Counted from the stretch's first letter, positions 26,889 through 36,785 are shown. The stretch is 64,000 nucleotides of DNA from Catenuloplanes niger (GCF_031458255.1 NZ_JAVDYC010000001.1:3605001-3669000), one strand, 5' to 3'. Numbers and translations are program-made. The notes: a model not told the origin generated them from the sequence alone.

Positions 26889-27404
26889 ATGAGGCCCATG
26901 GCTGTGCCTGGCGAGGGGTTGGCGAAAGGGCTTGCCGTCACCCTCAAGACGATGACCCGCCGGTCGACCACGCAGCAGTACCCGGACGTGCAGCCGGAGC
27001 TGCCGCCGCGGTCGCGGGGGGTGATCGCGCTCCTGGAGGAGAACTGCACGGTCTGCATGCTGTGTGCCCGGGAGTGCCCGGACTGGTGCATCTACATCGA
27101 CTCGCACAAGGAGGAGGTGGTGGTGCCCGGCGCGGCGCGGGCGCGGCAGCGGAACGTGCTGGACCGGTTCGACATCGACTTCTCGCTCTGCATGTACTGC
27201 GGGATCTGCATCGAGGCGTGCCCGTTCGACGCGCTGTACTGGACGCCGGAGTTCGAGTACGCCGAGCACGACCTCCGGGACCTGCTGCACGACAAGGACC
27301 GGCTCGGCGCGTGGATGGCGACGGTGCCGCCACCGCCCGCGCACGACCCGAACGGCGAGCCGTCCAAGGAGGAGGCGGCGGCCACCAAGGCGGCGGGCGC
27401 GTGA
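26889..27404 (+). CDS. nuoI: NADH-quinone oxidoreductase subunit I
   Basis: A 171-residue ferredoxin-like subunit with two 4Fe-4S motifs, [12 protein letters not shown] and [12 protein letters not shown], which carry clusters N6a and N6b in complex I and pass electrons towards NuoB. The ATG at 26889 follows GAGGGCAGG; an ATG three codons further in is possible. It heads a tightly coupled block I-J-K-L-M-N; its stop overlaps the nuoJ start (GTGA). The usual upstream genes are not adjacent; nuoH, nuoC and nuoB lie elsewhere in the window. Confidence 0.93.
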   Translation: MRPMAVPGEGLAKGLAVTLKTMTRRSTTQQYPDVQPELPPRSRGVIALLEENCTVCMLCARECPDWCIYIDSHKEEVVVPGAARARQRNVLDRFDIDFSLCMYCGICIEACPFDALYWTPEFEYAEHDLRDLLHDKDRLGAWMATVPPPPAHDPNGEPSKEEAAATKAAGA

Positions 27405-27886
27405 CCGGCGCGGACGTGCTGCTGGTCGCGCTGGGCGCGGTCGCGGTCGGCGCGGGTGCGCTGGTGGTGCTGACCGACCACCTGGTCCGGGCCGGTCTCT
27501 ACCTGGTCGTGTGTCTCGGCGCGGTGGCCGGCCTCTACCTGGTGCTCGCGGCCGAGCTGGTCGCCTGGGTGCAGGTGCTGATCTACGTGGGCGCGGTCGT
27601 GGTGCTGCTGCTCTTCGCGGTGATGCTGACCCGGGCGCCGATCGGCCGCTCCACCGACCTGAACCGCCCCGCCTGGCCGGCCGCGATCATCGGGGCCGGT
27701 GCCGGACCGGGGCTGGCGGTGCTGCTGGCCGACGCGTTCCGCTGGACCCGGGTGGAGGTGACGGAGCCGGGCACGGCCGAGCGGATCGGCGAGGCGGTCT
27801 TCCGGACCTGGGTGCTGCCGTTCGAGGTGCTGTCGATCCTGCTGCTCTCCGCGCTGGTCGGTGCGATCGTGGCGAGCCGGCGCTGA
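27401..27886 (+). CDS. nuoJ: NADH-quinone oxidoreductase subunit J
   Basis: A 161-residue protein with five membrane segments. The conserved third-segment region is [20 protein letters not shown]. It is part of the proton-conducting membrane arm. The start is GTG 27401, overlapping the nuoI stop. It is shorter than the roughly 250-residue NuoJ of many full actinobacterial operons, ending soon after the fifth segment. Confidence 0.92.
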   Translation: MTGADVLLVALGAVAVGAGALVVLTDHLVRAGLYLVVCLGAVAGLYLVLAAELVAWVQVLIYVGAVVVLLLFAVMLTRAPIGRSTDLNRPAWPAAIIGAGAGPGLAVLLADAFRWTRVEVTEPGTAERIGEAVFRTWVLPFEVLSILLLSALVGAIVASRR

Positions 27887-28176
27887 TGCATCCCACCATT
27901 CCGTACGTGATCGCCGCGCTGCTGTTCGGCCTGGGCGTGTTCGGCGTGCTCCGCCGGCGGAACGCGATCCTGCTGCTGATGGCCGTCGAGCTGATGCTGA
28001 ACGCGGTCAACCTCGTCGTGATCACCACCGGCACGATCGCCGGCCAGGTCTTCGCGCTCTTCGTGATCGTGCTGGCCGCGGCCGAGGTGGGCGTGGGCCT
28101 GGCGCTGATCCTGCGCCTCTACCGGCTCCGGGCCACCGTGGCCGTGGACGAGATCGACCTGGCGGAGAAGCACTGA
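27886..28176 (+). CDS. nuoK: NADH-quinone oxidoreductase subunit K
   Basis: A 96-residue, three-span subunit. The two conserved membrane glutamates are present (LLMAVELMLNAVN and VLAAAEVGVGLAL), which in complex I are needed for proton translocation. Its ATG shares a base with the nuoJ stop, and its TGA shares a base with the nuoL start. Confidence 0.95.
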   Translation: MHPTIPYVIAALLFGLGVFGVLRRRNAILLLMAVELMLNAVNLVVITTGTIAGQVFALFVIVLAAAEVGVGLALILRLYRLRATVAVDEIDLAEKH

Positions 28177-30170
28177 TGGCGCTGGTCACCTTAATGATCG
28201 CCGCCCCGCTGCTGGTCGGGCTGGGCGGCCTGCTGCTGCCGTCGACCGCGCGCGGACGCTTCCCGGCCGCCGCGTTCGGCATCACCGCGGCCGCGCTCTC
28301 GCTGGCGGCCGCGCTCACCCTGCTGGCCACGGCCGGCGAGCCGGTCAGCGGCGCGGTCGAGTGGGTGCGGATCGGCGACCTCACCGTCACGCTCGGGCTG
28401 CGCGCGGACCTCACCGCGATCCAGGTGTCGGTGGCGGTGACCGCGGTGGCGCTGGCCGTGCAGGTCTACTCGCTCGGCTACCTGCACCGCGACGAGCGGT
28501 ACGCGCCGTACGCCGCCCAGGTCAGCCTGTTCACGGCCGCGATGCTGCTGGTGGTGACCGCGGACGACCTGATCCTGCTGCTGATCGGCTGGGAGGTGAT
28601 GGGCGCCTGCTCGTACCTGCTGATCGCGCACGACCGCTCGCTGCCGGAGGCGCCGGCCGCGGCCGTGAAGGCGTTCCTGGTCACCCGGGTCGGCGACGTC
28701 GGCTTCCTGCTCGGCATCGCGTTCCTGGCCGCGCACGCCGGGACCTTCCGGATCCCGGAGATCCTCGCGGGTACGTACCCCGGCTGGATCGCCCTGCTCC
28801 TGCTCGCCGGCGTGGCCGGCAAGAGCGCGCAGTTCCCGCTGCACACCTGGCTGCCGGACGCGATGGCCGGCCCGACGCCGGTCTCCGCGCTGATCCACGC
28901 CGCGACCATGGTGGCGTCCGGCGTCTACCTGGTGGCCCGGCTCTACCCGATCTTCACCCAGACGTCGCTCGCGATGAGCGTGCTGGGCCTGGTCGCGGCC
29001 GTGACGCTGCTGCTCGGCGCGCTCGCCGCGACCGCGCAGGAGGACATCAAACGCGTGCTGGCCTGGTCGACCGTGTCGCAGATCGGCTACATGACGGCCG
29101 CACTCGCGGTCGGCGCGCCCGGCGCCGCGATCTTCCACCTGCTCACCCACGCCGCGTTCAAGGCACTGCTCTTCCTGGCCGCCGGCTGCGTGATCCACGC
29201 GGTCGGCAGCAACCTGATGTCCCGGATGGGCGGCCTGCGGCGGAACATGCCGGACGTCTTCTGGTGCACCGTGATCGGGCTGGGCGCGCTGGCCGGGTTG
29301 CCGCCGCTGGCCGGGTTCTGGAGCAAGGAGAGCGTGATCGGCGCCGCGGCCGAGGCGAGCGACGGGCACGGGCAGGTCCCGGCCTGGATCGCGCTGGTCG
29401 TCTGGGTCGCCGCGCTGCTCGGCGTCGCGCTGACCGCGTGGTACTCGACACGTCTGCTGCTGCGCGTCTTCTTCGGCCCGGTCCCGGCGGCCCGGGTGAC
29501 GGAGCCGGAACGGCCGGCCACGCCCGAGCCGTCGGTCCAGCCCGCGTTCGTCGGCAAGCCCACCTACCTGGAATTGGAGGCCGCGCGCAAGGCGAAGGCG
29601 CTGGCCCGCAAGGAGGTGCAGGAGGCGGTGGAGGCCACGCCACCGCCGCCGCCACCCGAGCCGCGACCGCTGGACCCGCCCGCGCTGCTGCACTGGCCGG
29701 TGATGGCGCTGGCCGTACCGAGCGCGCTGCTGGGCCTGGTCGTGCTGCTGCCGGACGCGCGCGCCGACCTCGGACTCGCCGCGCCGCACGTCTCACCGTC
29801 GCTCGTCCTGGCGCTCGCGTTGCTGGTCACGGGCGCGGCGACCGCCTGGTGGCTCTGGCGCCGGCGACCGGACGCGGACCCGGCGGGTGCGCTGGGCCGG
29901 CTCCGGCCACTGCTCGCCGACGCGTTCCACCTGGACCGCCTTCAAGATCTTGCCGTGGTACGGCCGACCCGTGCCCTCGCCGCGGCGCTGCTGCGCGTCG
30001 ACGAGTCGGTCGTGGACGGAGCCGTCGAAGGCGCCGGGCGCGGCACCACCGGGCTCGGCGCGCTGCTCGCCCGCGCGCACCGGGCGCCACTGCCGCGCGC
30101 GGCCACCGCGCTGCTGGCCGGCGTGGTCCTGATCGGCCTCGCGGCCGCGATCCTCGGCGGTGCGGCATGA
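28176..30170 (+). CDS. nuoL: NADH-quinone oxidoreductase subunit L
   Basis: A 664-residue antiporter-like subunit. Key residues are retained: the glutamate in LLIGWEVMGACSYL, the lysine in AGKSAQFPLHTWLPDAM and the lysine in GFWSKESV. Between late membrane segments (about residues 440-510) is a hydrophilic insertion: a charged stretch with KAKALARKEVQEAVE followed by PPPPPPEPRP. The ATG overlaps the nuoK stop. Confidence 0.94.
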   Translation: MALVTLMIAAPLLVGLGGLLLPSTARGRFPAAAFGITAAALSLAAALTLLATAGEPVSGAVEWVRIGDLTVTLGLRADLTAIQVSVAVTAVALAVQVYSLGYLHRDERYAPYAAQVSLFTAAMLLVVTADDLILLLIGWEVMGACSYLLIAHDRSLPEAPAAAVKAFLVTRVGDVGFLLGIAFLAAHAGTFRIPEILAGTYPGWIALLLLAGVAGKSAQFPLHTWLPDAMAGPTPVSALIHAATMVASGVYLVARLYPIFTQTSLAMSVLGLVAAVTLLLGALAATAQEDIKRVLAWSTVSQIGYMTAALAVGAPGAAIFHLLTHAAFKALLFLAAGCVIHAVGSNLMSRMGGLRRNMPDVFWCTVIGLGALAGLPPLAGFWSKESVIGAAAEASDGHGQVPAWIALVVWVAALLGVALTAWYSTRLLLRVFFGPVPAARVTEPERPATPEPSVQPAFVGKPTYLELEAARKAKALARKEVQEAVEATPPPPPPEPRPLDPPALLHWPVMALAVPSALLGLVVLLPDARADLGLAAPHVSPSLVLALALLVTGAATAWWLWRRRPDADPAGALGRLRPLLADAFHLDRLQDLAVVRPTRALAAALLRVDESVVDGAVEGAGRGTTGLGALLARAHRAPLPRAATALLAGVVLIGLAAAILGGAA

Positions 30171-31909
30171 ACCCGGACGTCTCCGCCGCGCTGCTGGTCG
30201 CGGCGCTGGCCGTGCCCGCGCTCGGCGCGCTCGCGGTGGCGCTGATGCCGGCCGCGCGCGACCGGCAGGCCCGCGTGCTCGGCACCGTGATCGCCGCGGT
30301 GCCGCTGATCCTGACCGTGCCGCTGCGGTGGGGAAGCGCGGAGTCCGGGTGGTTCGCCTACCGGCCCCCCACCGCGCCGTCGCTGCTGCCGTGGGCGCTG
30401 GTCGACCTGCCCTGGGTGCCCGCGCTCGGCCTGCGGTTCCAGCTCGGGGTGGACGCGATCTCGTACCCGCTGGTGGTGCTGACCGCTCTGCTCACGCTCC
30501 TCTGCTGCGGATACACGGTCTGGCGGGTGCCGCCGGGCGGCCCGGGCCGGCTGCTGACCGCGCTGCTGCTGGTGATCGAGGTCGGCATCCTCGGCACGTT
30601 CCTCGCGTTCGACCTGATCCTGTTCTTCGTGTTCTTCGAGGTCGTGCTGCTGCCGATGTACGCGGTGATCGCGGTCTGGGGCGGCGCGCACTACGGACCG
30701 GACTCGGCGGACCGGGCGCCACAACGCGCGGCGGCCCGGAAGTTCGCGCTCTACACGCTGTTCGGCTCGGTGCTGCTGCTGGTCGGCGTGCTGGTCGTGG
30801 TCACCTCGGCCGGCACCTCCTCGCTGCTCGACGCGCCGTTCCGGCTCGACCGGAGCACCCAGGTCTTCGCGTTCACGCTGCTGGCGATCGCGTTCGCGGT
30901 GAAGAGCCCGCTCTGGCCACTGCACACCTGGCTGCCGGACGCACACACCCAGGCGCCGACCGTGGGCAGCGTGATCCTGGCCGGTGTGCTGCTCAAGATG
31001 GGCACGTACGGGCTGGTCCGGGTCGGGCTCGGCGCCACGCCGGAGGGTGCGCAGGCGGCATCCGGCGTGCTCGGCGTGCTGGCGGTCGCGGCGATCCTCA
31101 TCGGGTCACTGGTCTGCCTGGCCCAGACCGAACTGAAGCGGCTGATCGCGTACTCGTCGGTCGGGCACATGGGCTTCGTGCTGCTCGGCGTCGCCACGCT
31201 CACCGCGACCGGGATCCAGGCCGCACTGCTCGGCAACATCGCCCACGGCGTCCTCACCGGGCTGCTGTTCTTCCTGGCCGGGGCTGTGAAGGACCGGGCG
31301 CACACGGGCCACCTCGACGAGCTCGGCGGACTGCGGGAGAACGCGCCCCGGCTGGCCGGGCTCCTCGGCTTCGCCGCGATCGCGTCGCTCGGGCTGCCCG
31401 GCCTGGCCGGATTCTGGGGAGAGGCGTTCGCGGTGGTCGCGGCCGTGCAGCGAGACGGCGGGCTGTGGATCACCCTCGCGGTGCTGTCCGCGATCGGCGG
31501 CGCGCTGACCGCGGCCTACCTGCTGCGCCTGCTGCGCCGGGTGACCCACGGGCCGGCCGCGCCGGCCGTGTCGCTGCTGGTGCCGTCGTGGTCGGTGGCG
31601 GGCGCACTCTCCGCGGCGGTCGCCGCCCGGTCCGCCGAGCCCACCGACGCCGCGCCCGCTGCCGGTACCGGTGCCGGACTCGGCGTCGCTTCCGGGGGTG
31701 GCGGCTCGTCCGGGGGTAGCGGTGACGAGGAGGTGCCGGTCGTGGCGGGGCTGCCGGAGCGGCTGGCGCCCGGGTGGCCGACGGCGGCCGAACTGCTGGC
31801 CTGGTCGCCGCTGGTGATCCTGGCGCTGGTGCTCGGCGTGTACCCCGCGCTGGTGCTCTCCGGCACGGACGTGCCGATCGGCAACCTCCTGGAGGCGGTA
31901 CGCCCGTGA
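30167..31909 (+). CDS. nuoM: NADH-quinone oxidoreductase subunit M
   Basis: A 580-residue antiporter-like subunit with the conserved glutamate (FFEVVLLPMYAVI), the lysines in VKSPLWPLHTWLPDAHT and VLLKMGTYGLVR, and a glutamate in GFWGEAF. A Gly/Ser/Ala-rich linker (about residues 490-530, with GGGGSSGGSGDEE) lies before the last membrane segment and is unusual for NuoM. The ATG overlaps the nuoL stop by four bases. Confidence 0.94.
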   Translation: MNPDVSAALLVAALAVPALGALAVALMPAARDRQARVLGTVIAAVPLILTVPLRWGSAESGWFAYRPPTAPSLLPWALVDLPWVPALGLRFQLGVDAISYPLVVLTALLTLLCCGYTVWRVPPGGPGRLLTALLLVIEVGILGTFLAFDLILFFVFFEVVLLPMYAVIAVWGGAHYGPDSADRAPQRAAARKFALYTLFGSVLLLVGVLVVVTSAGTSSLLDAPFRLDRSTQVFAFTLLAIAFAVKSPLWPLHTWLPDAHTQAPTVGSVILAGVLLKMGTYGLVRVGLGATPEGAQAASGVLGVLAVAAILIGSLVCLAQTELKRLIAYSSVGHMGFVLLGVATLTATGIQAALLGNIAHGVLTGLLFFLAGAVKDRAHTGHLDELGGLRENAPRLAGLLGFAAIASLGLPGLAGFWGEAFAVVAAVQRDGGLWITLAVLSAIGGALTAAYLLRLLRRVTHGPAAPAVSLLVPSWSVAGALSAAVAARSAEPTDAAPAAGTGAGLGVASGGGGSSGGSGDEEVPVVAGLPERLAPGWPTAAELLAWSPLVILALVLGVYPALVLSGTDVPIGNLLEAVRP

Positions 31910-33594
31910 CCATCGACCAGATGGCGCTGCTCCCGGCCTACGTCGCCGCCGTGACCGCCGTGCTCGTGCTGCTGATCGACCTGTTCGGGCCGCCGCGCGC
32001 GGTCGTCGCCGGCACCGCCGCCGGTGCGCTGCTGACCGCGGCCGCGGCGGCGTTCGTCGGCACCGGGCCGGACCGGGGATCGTTCTGCGCCGGCGACGCC
32101 TGCTCGTACCTGGCAACGAACCGGGCCGCGCTGGCCGGCGTGCTGTTCGCGCTGCTCACACTGGCCGTGCTGGCGCTCTCCACGCCGATGCTGCGGGCCG
32201 GCGCGGTGCCGGCCGGGGAGTACTGCTTCCTGCTGGCCTGCTCGATGACCGGCGGCGTGGTGCTCGGCGCGGCCGGTGACCTGATCACGCTGATCGTGGC
32301 GCTGGAGACGCTGACGCTCCCGCTCTACCTGCTGGTCGGGCTGCGCCACAGCGCCTCGCCGCACGCGGTCTTCACCGGTGCGGGCGCGCCGGTCCACCCG
32401 GAGCCGTCGCTCGAGGACGGCGACGTGCGGCTGCACGCCGAGGAGGAGGTCGCGGCCGAGCAGCTGCGCATGCGGCGGGCCGGTGCGGACTCCGCGGTGA
32501 CGTTCTTCGTGGTGAGCGTGGTGGCGACGTCGGTCACGCTGCTCGGCGCCGCGCTGCTCTACGCCGCGACCGGCGCGCTGCACCTGTCCGAGTTGTCCGC
32601 CGTGCTGAGCGGCGGCGCGCTCGGGACCGATCCGGTCGGCGGCGGGGTGCTCGGAAGCGGGGCACCGGGATCCGCCGCGGCGCTGATCGGCGCCGGGAGC
32701 GCGCTGCTGGTGGCCGGGCTCGCGTTCAAGGTCGCGGCCGTGCCGTTCCACGCGTGGGCGCCGGCCACCTACGACGGCGCACCGCTGCCGGTCGCCGCCT
32801 ACCTCTCCACCGCGTCCAAGCTCGGCGGCGTGGTGGCGCTGCTCGCGGTCGCCGGCGTGCTGCCGCTCGCCGACACCGGCCGGGTGCTTGCCGTGCTGGC
32901 GGTGCTGACCATGACGGTCGGCAACGTGGTGGCGCTGCGCCAGACCCGCACGGTCCGCCTGCTGGCCTGGTCGTCCGTCGCCCAGGCCGGATACATCCTG
33001 GCACCGCTCGGCGCGCTCACCCTCGTCGCCGGCGCACCGGGCGGGTTCGGGCCCGGCCCGTTCCCCGGCGGCCCGCTGACCGGCCCGGCCGCATCCGGCG
33101 CGGCGAGCCTCGACCCGCTCGTGTCCGCGGCGCTGGCCTACACCGCGTTCTTCGTGCTGCTGGAACTGGCCGCGTTCGCCGCCGTGGTCGCGCTGCGCCC
33201 GGTCGCGGCCGACGGCGGTGACCTGGCCGACTTCCACGGCGTGGCCCGGCGGGCACCGTGGACCGGCGGGATGCTGGCGTTCGCGCTGATCGGCCTGGCC
33301 GGGCTGCCGCCCGCGCTCGCCGGCCTGTTCGCCAAGGTGACCGTGGTCCGCGCGCTGGTCGACGGCGACGCGGCGTGGCTGGCCCTGGTCGTGGCCGTCA
33401 ACGCGGTGATCGGCCTGGCCTACTACGTGCGCGTCGCGGCACTGCTCTACGGCACCCCGACCCGCGACGGCTCGGCCGGCACCGGATGGTCCCACGTGCC
33501 CTGGCCGGTCGGAGCGGTCCTGGTCACCGCCACGGTGCTCGCCGTGCTCCTCGGCTTCGCCCCGAACCCCCTGCTGAACCTCACCGCGCTGTAG
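31906..33594 (+). CDS. nuoN: NADH-quinone oxidoreductase subunit N
   Basis: A 562-residue antiporter-like subunit ending the block. The conserved glutamate (ALETLTLPLYLLVGLRH) and lysines (LAFKVAAVPFHAW, TASKLGG, LFAKVTVV) are intact. A polar loop of about 45 residues with EPSLEDGDVRLHAEEEVAAE is inserted after the fifth or sixth membrane segment (about residues 145-190). The GTG at 31906 overlaps the nuoM stop. Confidence 0.93.
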   Translation: MTIDQMALLPAYVAAVTAVLVLLIDLFGPPRAVVAGTAAGALLTAAAAAFVGTGPDRGSFCAGDACSYLATNRAALAGVLFALLTLAVLALSTPMLRAGAVPAGEYCFLLACSMTGGVVLGAAGDLITLIVALETLTLPLYLLVGLRHSASPHAVFTGAGAPVHPEPSLEDGDVRLHAEEEVAAEQLRMRRAGADSAVTFFVVSVVATSVTLLGAALLYAATGALHLSELSAVLSGGALGTDPVGGGVLGSGAPGSAAALIGAGSALLVAGLAFKVAAVPFHAWAPATYDGAPLPVAAYLSTASKLGGVVALLAVAGVLPLADTGRVLAVLAVLTMTVGNVVALRQTRTVRLLAWSSVAQAGYILAPLGALTLVAGAPGGFGPGPFPGGPLTGPAASGAASLDPLVSAALAYTAFFVLLELAAFAAVVALRPVAADGGDLADFHGVARRAPWTGGMLAFALIGLAGLPPALAGLFAKVTVVRALVDGDAAWLALVVAVNAVIGLAYYVRVAALLYGTPTRDGSAGTGWSHVPWPVGAVLVTATVLAVLLGFAPNPLLNLTAL

Positions 33595-33682
33595 ACACCG
33601 GCCCCGATCCACGACGCCGCCGCCGGACCCTGACCGTAGGCGGCGGTGGCGGATGTCGCGGTTCTTGGTGACCAGTGGGGAA

Positions 33683-33726
33683 CCGGCAGAGAGGCCGCCC
33701 GCGGCCGAACGGTGCCCGCGGGAGCA
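33683..33726 (+). repeat. dispersed repeat copy A, 3' of nuoN
   Basis: A 44-base segment matching 54076-54119 at 41 of 44 positions; a second block CACGCCGG(G/A)AGTGGG follows about 12 bases later in both copies. It contains an inverted GGCCGC/GCGGCC core that can form a hairpin. Copy A lies in the 300-base gap between nuoN and htpX. That gap also holds a TCAGCA-TG-TGCTGA inverted repeat at 33781-33794, a possible operator for htpX. Confidence 0.75.
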
Positions 33727-33894
33727 TGCGGGCAGCACCACGCCGGGAGTGGGCAGAACATGCTCCTGACCTTGGGTCTTTCAGCATGTGCTGAGTGAGT
33801 GCGCAGCCAAGTCACAGGCCGGCGCGGACTATTCGAAAGTACGAACCGGTTTCACCTTGCGTGGGCCACCAGCTCACTCGATGGAGGAGTCACC

Positions 33895-34758
33895 GTGCAC
33901 AGCCACCACAACGGACTCAAGACGGCCGCCCTGTTGGGCCTGCTCACGGCCATGATCCTGGGCGTGGGGTATTGGTTCGGCGGCAGCACCGGCCTGTTCG
34001 CCGCCGTCCTGCTCTCGCTCGGCATGAACGCGGCCGGTTACTTCTGGAGCGACAAGATCGCGCTGCGGTCGATGAACGCGCGACCGGTCAGCGAGGCCGA
34101 GTTCCCCGCGCTGTACCGAATGGTCCGGGAGCTCGCGACCGAGGCCGGCCAGCCGATGCCTCGGCTCTACGTGAGCCCGGCGATGCAGCCCAACGCGTTC
34201 GCGACCGGCCGCAACCCGCGGAACGCGGCCGTCGCGGTCACCACCGGCATCACGCGGCTGCTCGACTACCGCGAGTTGCGCGCCGTGATCGGCCACGAAC
34301 TCTCACACGTCTACAACCGCGACATCCTGATCTCCAGCGTCGCGGCCGGTCTCGCCGGAATCATCACGATGCTGGCGAACCTGGCGTTCTTCATCCCGCT
34401 CGGCGGCGGTGACGACGAGGACGCACCGAACCCGGCCGCACTGCTGCTCATGATCATTCTGGGCCCGATCGCGGCCGGCATCATCCAGCTGGCGATCAGC
34501 CGCAACCGCGAGTTCGAGGCGGACGCATCCGGCGCCCGGCTCACCGGCGACCCGCTGGCGCTGGCCGAGGCACTGCGCAAGATCTCCTACGGTACGCAGC
34601 GCATCCCGCTGCCGGCCGACACGAAGGTGGCGTCGTCCGCCCATCTCATGATCGCCAACCCGCTGTCCGGCGGAGGCGTGGCCGCGCTGTTCTCCACGCA
34701 CCCGCCGATGGAAGAACGCGTCCGCCGACTGCAGGCGATGGCGGTCAGCTACCGCTAG
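33895..34758 (+). CDS. htpX: HtpX-type membrane zinc metalloprotease
   Basis: A 287-residue M48B protease. Two N-terminal membrane segments (about 8-50) are followed by the zinc site HELSH (residues 134-138), two more hydrophobic segments (about 145-195) and the third ligand region [11 protein letters not shown]. HtpX homologues degrade misfolded membrane proteins at the cytoplasmic face. The GTG at 33895 follows GGAGGAG. Its position after the nuo block is probably coincidental. Confidence 0.93.
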   Translation: MHSHHNGLKTAALLGLLTAMILGVGYWFGGSTGLFAAVLLSLGMNAAGYFWSDKIALRSMNARPVSEAEFPALYRMVRELATEAGQPMPRLYVSPAMQPNAFATGRNPRNAAVAVTTGITRLLDYRELRAVIGHELSHVYNRDILISSVAAGLAGIITMLANLAFFIPLGGGDDEDAPNPAALLLMIILGPIAAGIIQLAISRNREFEADASGARLTGDPLALAEALRKISYGTQRIPLPADTKVASSAHLMIANPLSGGGVAALFSTHPPMEERVRRLQAMAVSYR

Positions 34759-34916
34759 ACCTTCCCTCCCACGAACTTTCCTCTCGCGGCCCCCGCCTTC
34801 CCCGTGGCGGGGGCCGCTTTACGTCCGAGGGCGATGGTGCCACGTGCAGAGGCGGTGGTGCCAGGCCGGCGTGGGGCGGGTCCTGTCGGCCGGGTAGCCG
34901 GTCCCTGTCGGCCAGG

Positions 34917-35073
34917 CCGGTGCCATCGGCGGGTGGCCGGCGCCATCGGCGGGTGGCCGGCGCCGTCGGCGGGTGGCCGGTGCCGTCGGCGGGTGGCCGG
35001 CGCCGTCGGCGGGTGGCCGGCGCCGTCGGCGGGTGGCCGGCGCCGTCGGCGGGTGGCCGGCGCCGTCGGCGCG
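34917..35073. repeat. 20-bp GC-rich tandem repeat
   Basis: Seven full copies of a 20-base unit (GCCGGCGCCGTCGGCGGGTG, with C/T and A/G variants) plus a partial eighth, directly abutting with no spacers. The period of 20 shifts the reading frame in each copy, arguing against a protein repeat. Such minisatellites can vary in copy number between strains. Confidence 0.9.
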
Positions 35074-35874
35074 TCGGAGGGCCGCTGGCCTCATCGGCCT
35101 GTAGCCAGTCCGCCACCGCGCCGGAGATCCGTTGGTCCCGTCGATCTGCAGCCAATCGGTCAGGCCGGTGCCGTCGGCGGGTAGCCGGCCCCGTCGGCGG
35201 ATAGCTGTGTCGCCGACGCGTCTGAGGCCCGCTGGTCTCGTCGGCCTGCAGCCAGTCCCGCCGCTGCCTGGCGGTTTCATCGACGGGCGTCCAGTGCGCC
35301 GCCGCGTCGGAAGACCACAGGTTTCATCGGGGCGGCCAGTCCGCCGATGTGCTGGACGTCCGCGGGTCTCACCGACTGGGCGGCCGGGCCGCCGACGCGC
35401 CGGACGACACCGGTTCTATCGGCCGGGTGGCTGCGGTTCACCGACGCGCCGGAGGCCCGCTGGCGCATCTAGGGCCCGCGGCGTTCATCGGCTGGATGGC
35501 CGGCCCCTGGCGCACCTGCCAGGGTCCGGCTGGCGGCTCGCGGGCTCGTCGGCCGGGTGGCGTGCGGCAGCCGCGGCAGGTACCGGCCGAGAAACTCGTA
35601 TGCCGCGGATGCGGCAGGCGGCCGGTCACTCCCAGCCGGTGAACCGACGTGCGCCGGCGAGGCGGGGGCCAGCCGAGGAATCTCGTATGCCGCAAATGCG
35701 GCAGCGAACCGGTCGCTTCCATCTACACACCCGGCGGATCGTTGATGCGGCAGTTATCCGGCCACCCGGCCGACTGATCCCCCGTGCCGCGGCGGCGACG
35801 CGCCCTTTTCGTCGCACGGGTGGCCGGGCCGCTACCGAATCCACAGCACGCGGGATTCGCCGACCTGAACCACC

Positions 35875-35970
35875 GACGCACTGCCGCGTGAGCGAGACCG
35901 GCGGCTGACGCACTACCGCGTCAGCGAGACCGGCGGCTGACGCAGTACCGCGTCAGCGGGGCCGGTAGCC
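35875..35970. repeat. three 32-bp palindromic repeats downstream of yajQ
   Basis: Three direct copies (35875-35906, 35907-35938, 35939-35970), each with a GACGC...GCGTC inverted repeat. The middle copy is the cleanest. They lie 50-150 bases beyond the yajQ stop on its transcription side and could act as terminator or mRNA-stabilising hairpins. Confidence 0.75.
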
Positions 35971-36023
35971 GGCGCGCGGGGGCGCGGAGTTGCCGGACCC
36001 CGCGCGTCAGCGGTCGCCCACGC

Positions 36024-36518
36024 TCAGCGGTAGTTGGTGAACTGCAGCGCCACGCCGAAGTCCTCGGACTTGAGCAGCGAGATGATCGCCTGCAGGTCGT
36101 CCTTCTTCTTGCCGGTCACCCGCAGCGAGTCGCCCTGGATCTGCGCCTGCACACCCTTCGGCCCCTCGTCACGGATCTTCTTGCTGATCTGCTTCGCCTT
36201 GTCCGTCGCGATCCCCTGCACGATCGTGCAATCGATCTTGTACGTCTTGCCCGACGCCCTCGGCTCCCCGGCCTCCAGCGACTTCAGCGAGATGTTCCGC
36301 TTGATCAGCTTCTCCTTGAAGACCTCCAGGGCCGCGTTCACCCGGTCCTCGGTCTCCGCGGTCAGCGTGACCCCTTCCTTACCCGCCCAGGCGATCTCCG
36401 CCCCCGTCCCCCGGAAGTCGAAGCGCTGGCTCAGCTCCTTCTCGGTCTGGCGGAGGGCGTTGTCCACCTCCTGGTGCTCCACCTTGCTGACGATGTCGAA
36501 CGACGGGTTGGCTGCCAT
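36024..36518 (-). CDS. YajQ-family nucleotide-binding protein (DUF520)
   Basis: A 164-residue protein, the normal YajQ length, from [21 protein letters not shown] to VALQFTNYR. YajQ proteins have two ferredoxin-like domains and bind nucleotides; in Xanthomonas a homologue is a cyclic-di-GMP effector. The ATG is at 36516-36518. It may relate to the GGDEF/EAL protein of this window, but no linkage is visible. It ends beside the palindromic repeat array. Confidence 0.95.
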   Translation of the reverse strand: MAANPSFDIVSKVEHQEVDNALRQTEKELSQRFDFRGTGAEIAWAGKEGVTLTAETEDRVNAALEVFKEKLIKRNISLKSLEAGEPRASGKTYKIDCTIVQGIATDKAKQISKKIRDEGPKGVQAQIQGDSLRVTGKKKDDLQAIISLLKSEDFGVALQFTNYR

Positions 36519-36691
36519 GCCTCTGCTCCTGCTGTTCCTGCTGGGACCTATGAGATTGTCTCGGCCGGGACCCCTCGGAGCCCCGCCCACCCTGCCGACC
36601 GTACCCGGTTGCAGACCCCCCGAGGGCTCCCGCTATTCTGGCTCTCGCCAGCGCGTCACGTACGCGGTGGTGCCTTACGGTGGTACGCCTT

Positions 36692-36775
36692 GGCGGGTTG
36701 CCCGAGCGGCCAATGGGAGCGGACTGTAAATCCGTCGCGAAAGCTACAGAGGTTCGAATCCTCTACCCGCCACCA
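36692..36775 (+). tRNA. tRNA-Tyr (anticodon GTA), AICE target
   Basis: 84 bases including an encoded CCA end: acceptor GGCGGGT/ACCCGCC, anticodon loop CTGTAAA (GTA) and a long class II variable arm. Its last 55 bases, from the anticodon stem on, are repeated exactly at 51639-51693, so the 3' half seen here was supplied by the integrated element and restores a functional gene. Confidence 0.97.
36721..36775 (+). repeat. attL core within tRNA-Tyr
   Basis: 55-base perfect direct repeat of 51639-51693, running from the 5' side of the anticodon stem to the CCA end. The integrase gene lies next to it, as in typical AICEs. Confidence 0.93.
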
Positions 36776-36785
36776 CAGGCAAAGA

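Larger units (their letters stand above)
34759..36023. other. repeat-rich stretch without a convincing gene
   Basis: 1.27 kb in which the open frames are very Arg/Pro-rich, run on both strands over repeats whose period is not a multiple of three, and match no family. It holds a 20-bp tandem array (34917-35073), degenerate copies of it (about 35165-35205), two imperfect 30-base repeats with ATGCCGC(GG/AA)ATGCGGCA cores (about 35590-35620 and 35675-35706), and a 32-bp palindromic array (35875-35970). Confidence 0.65.

Noticed and set aside
34917-35073. Possible CRISPR array
   Set aside because: The 20-bp units abut directly with no spacers and no cas genes are present; it is a simple tandem repeat.
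35132-35908. A 258-codon plus-strand frame in the repeat region
   Set aside because: Extremely Arg/Pro/Gly-rich, built partly from non-coding repeats, no family match, no ribosome binding site.
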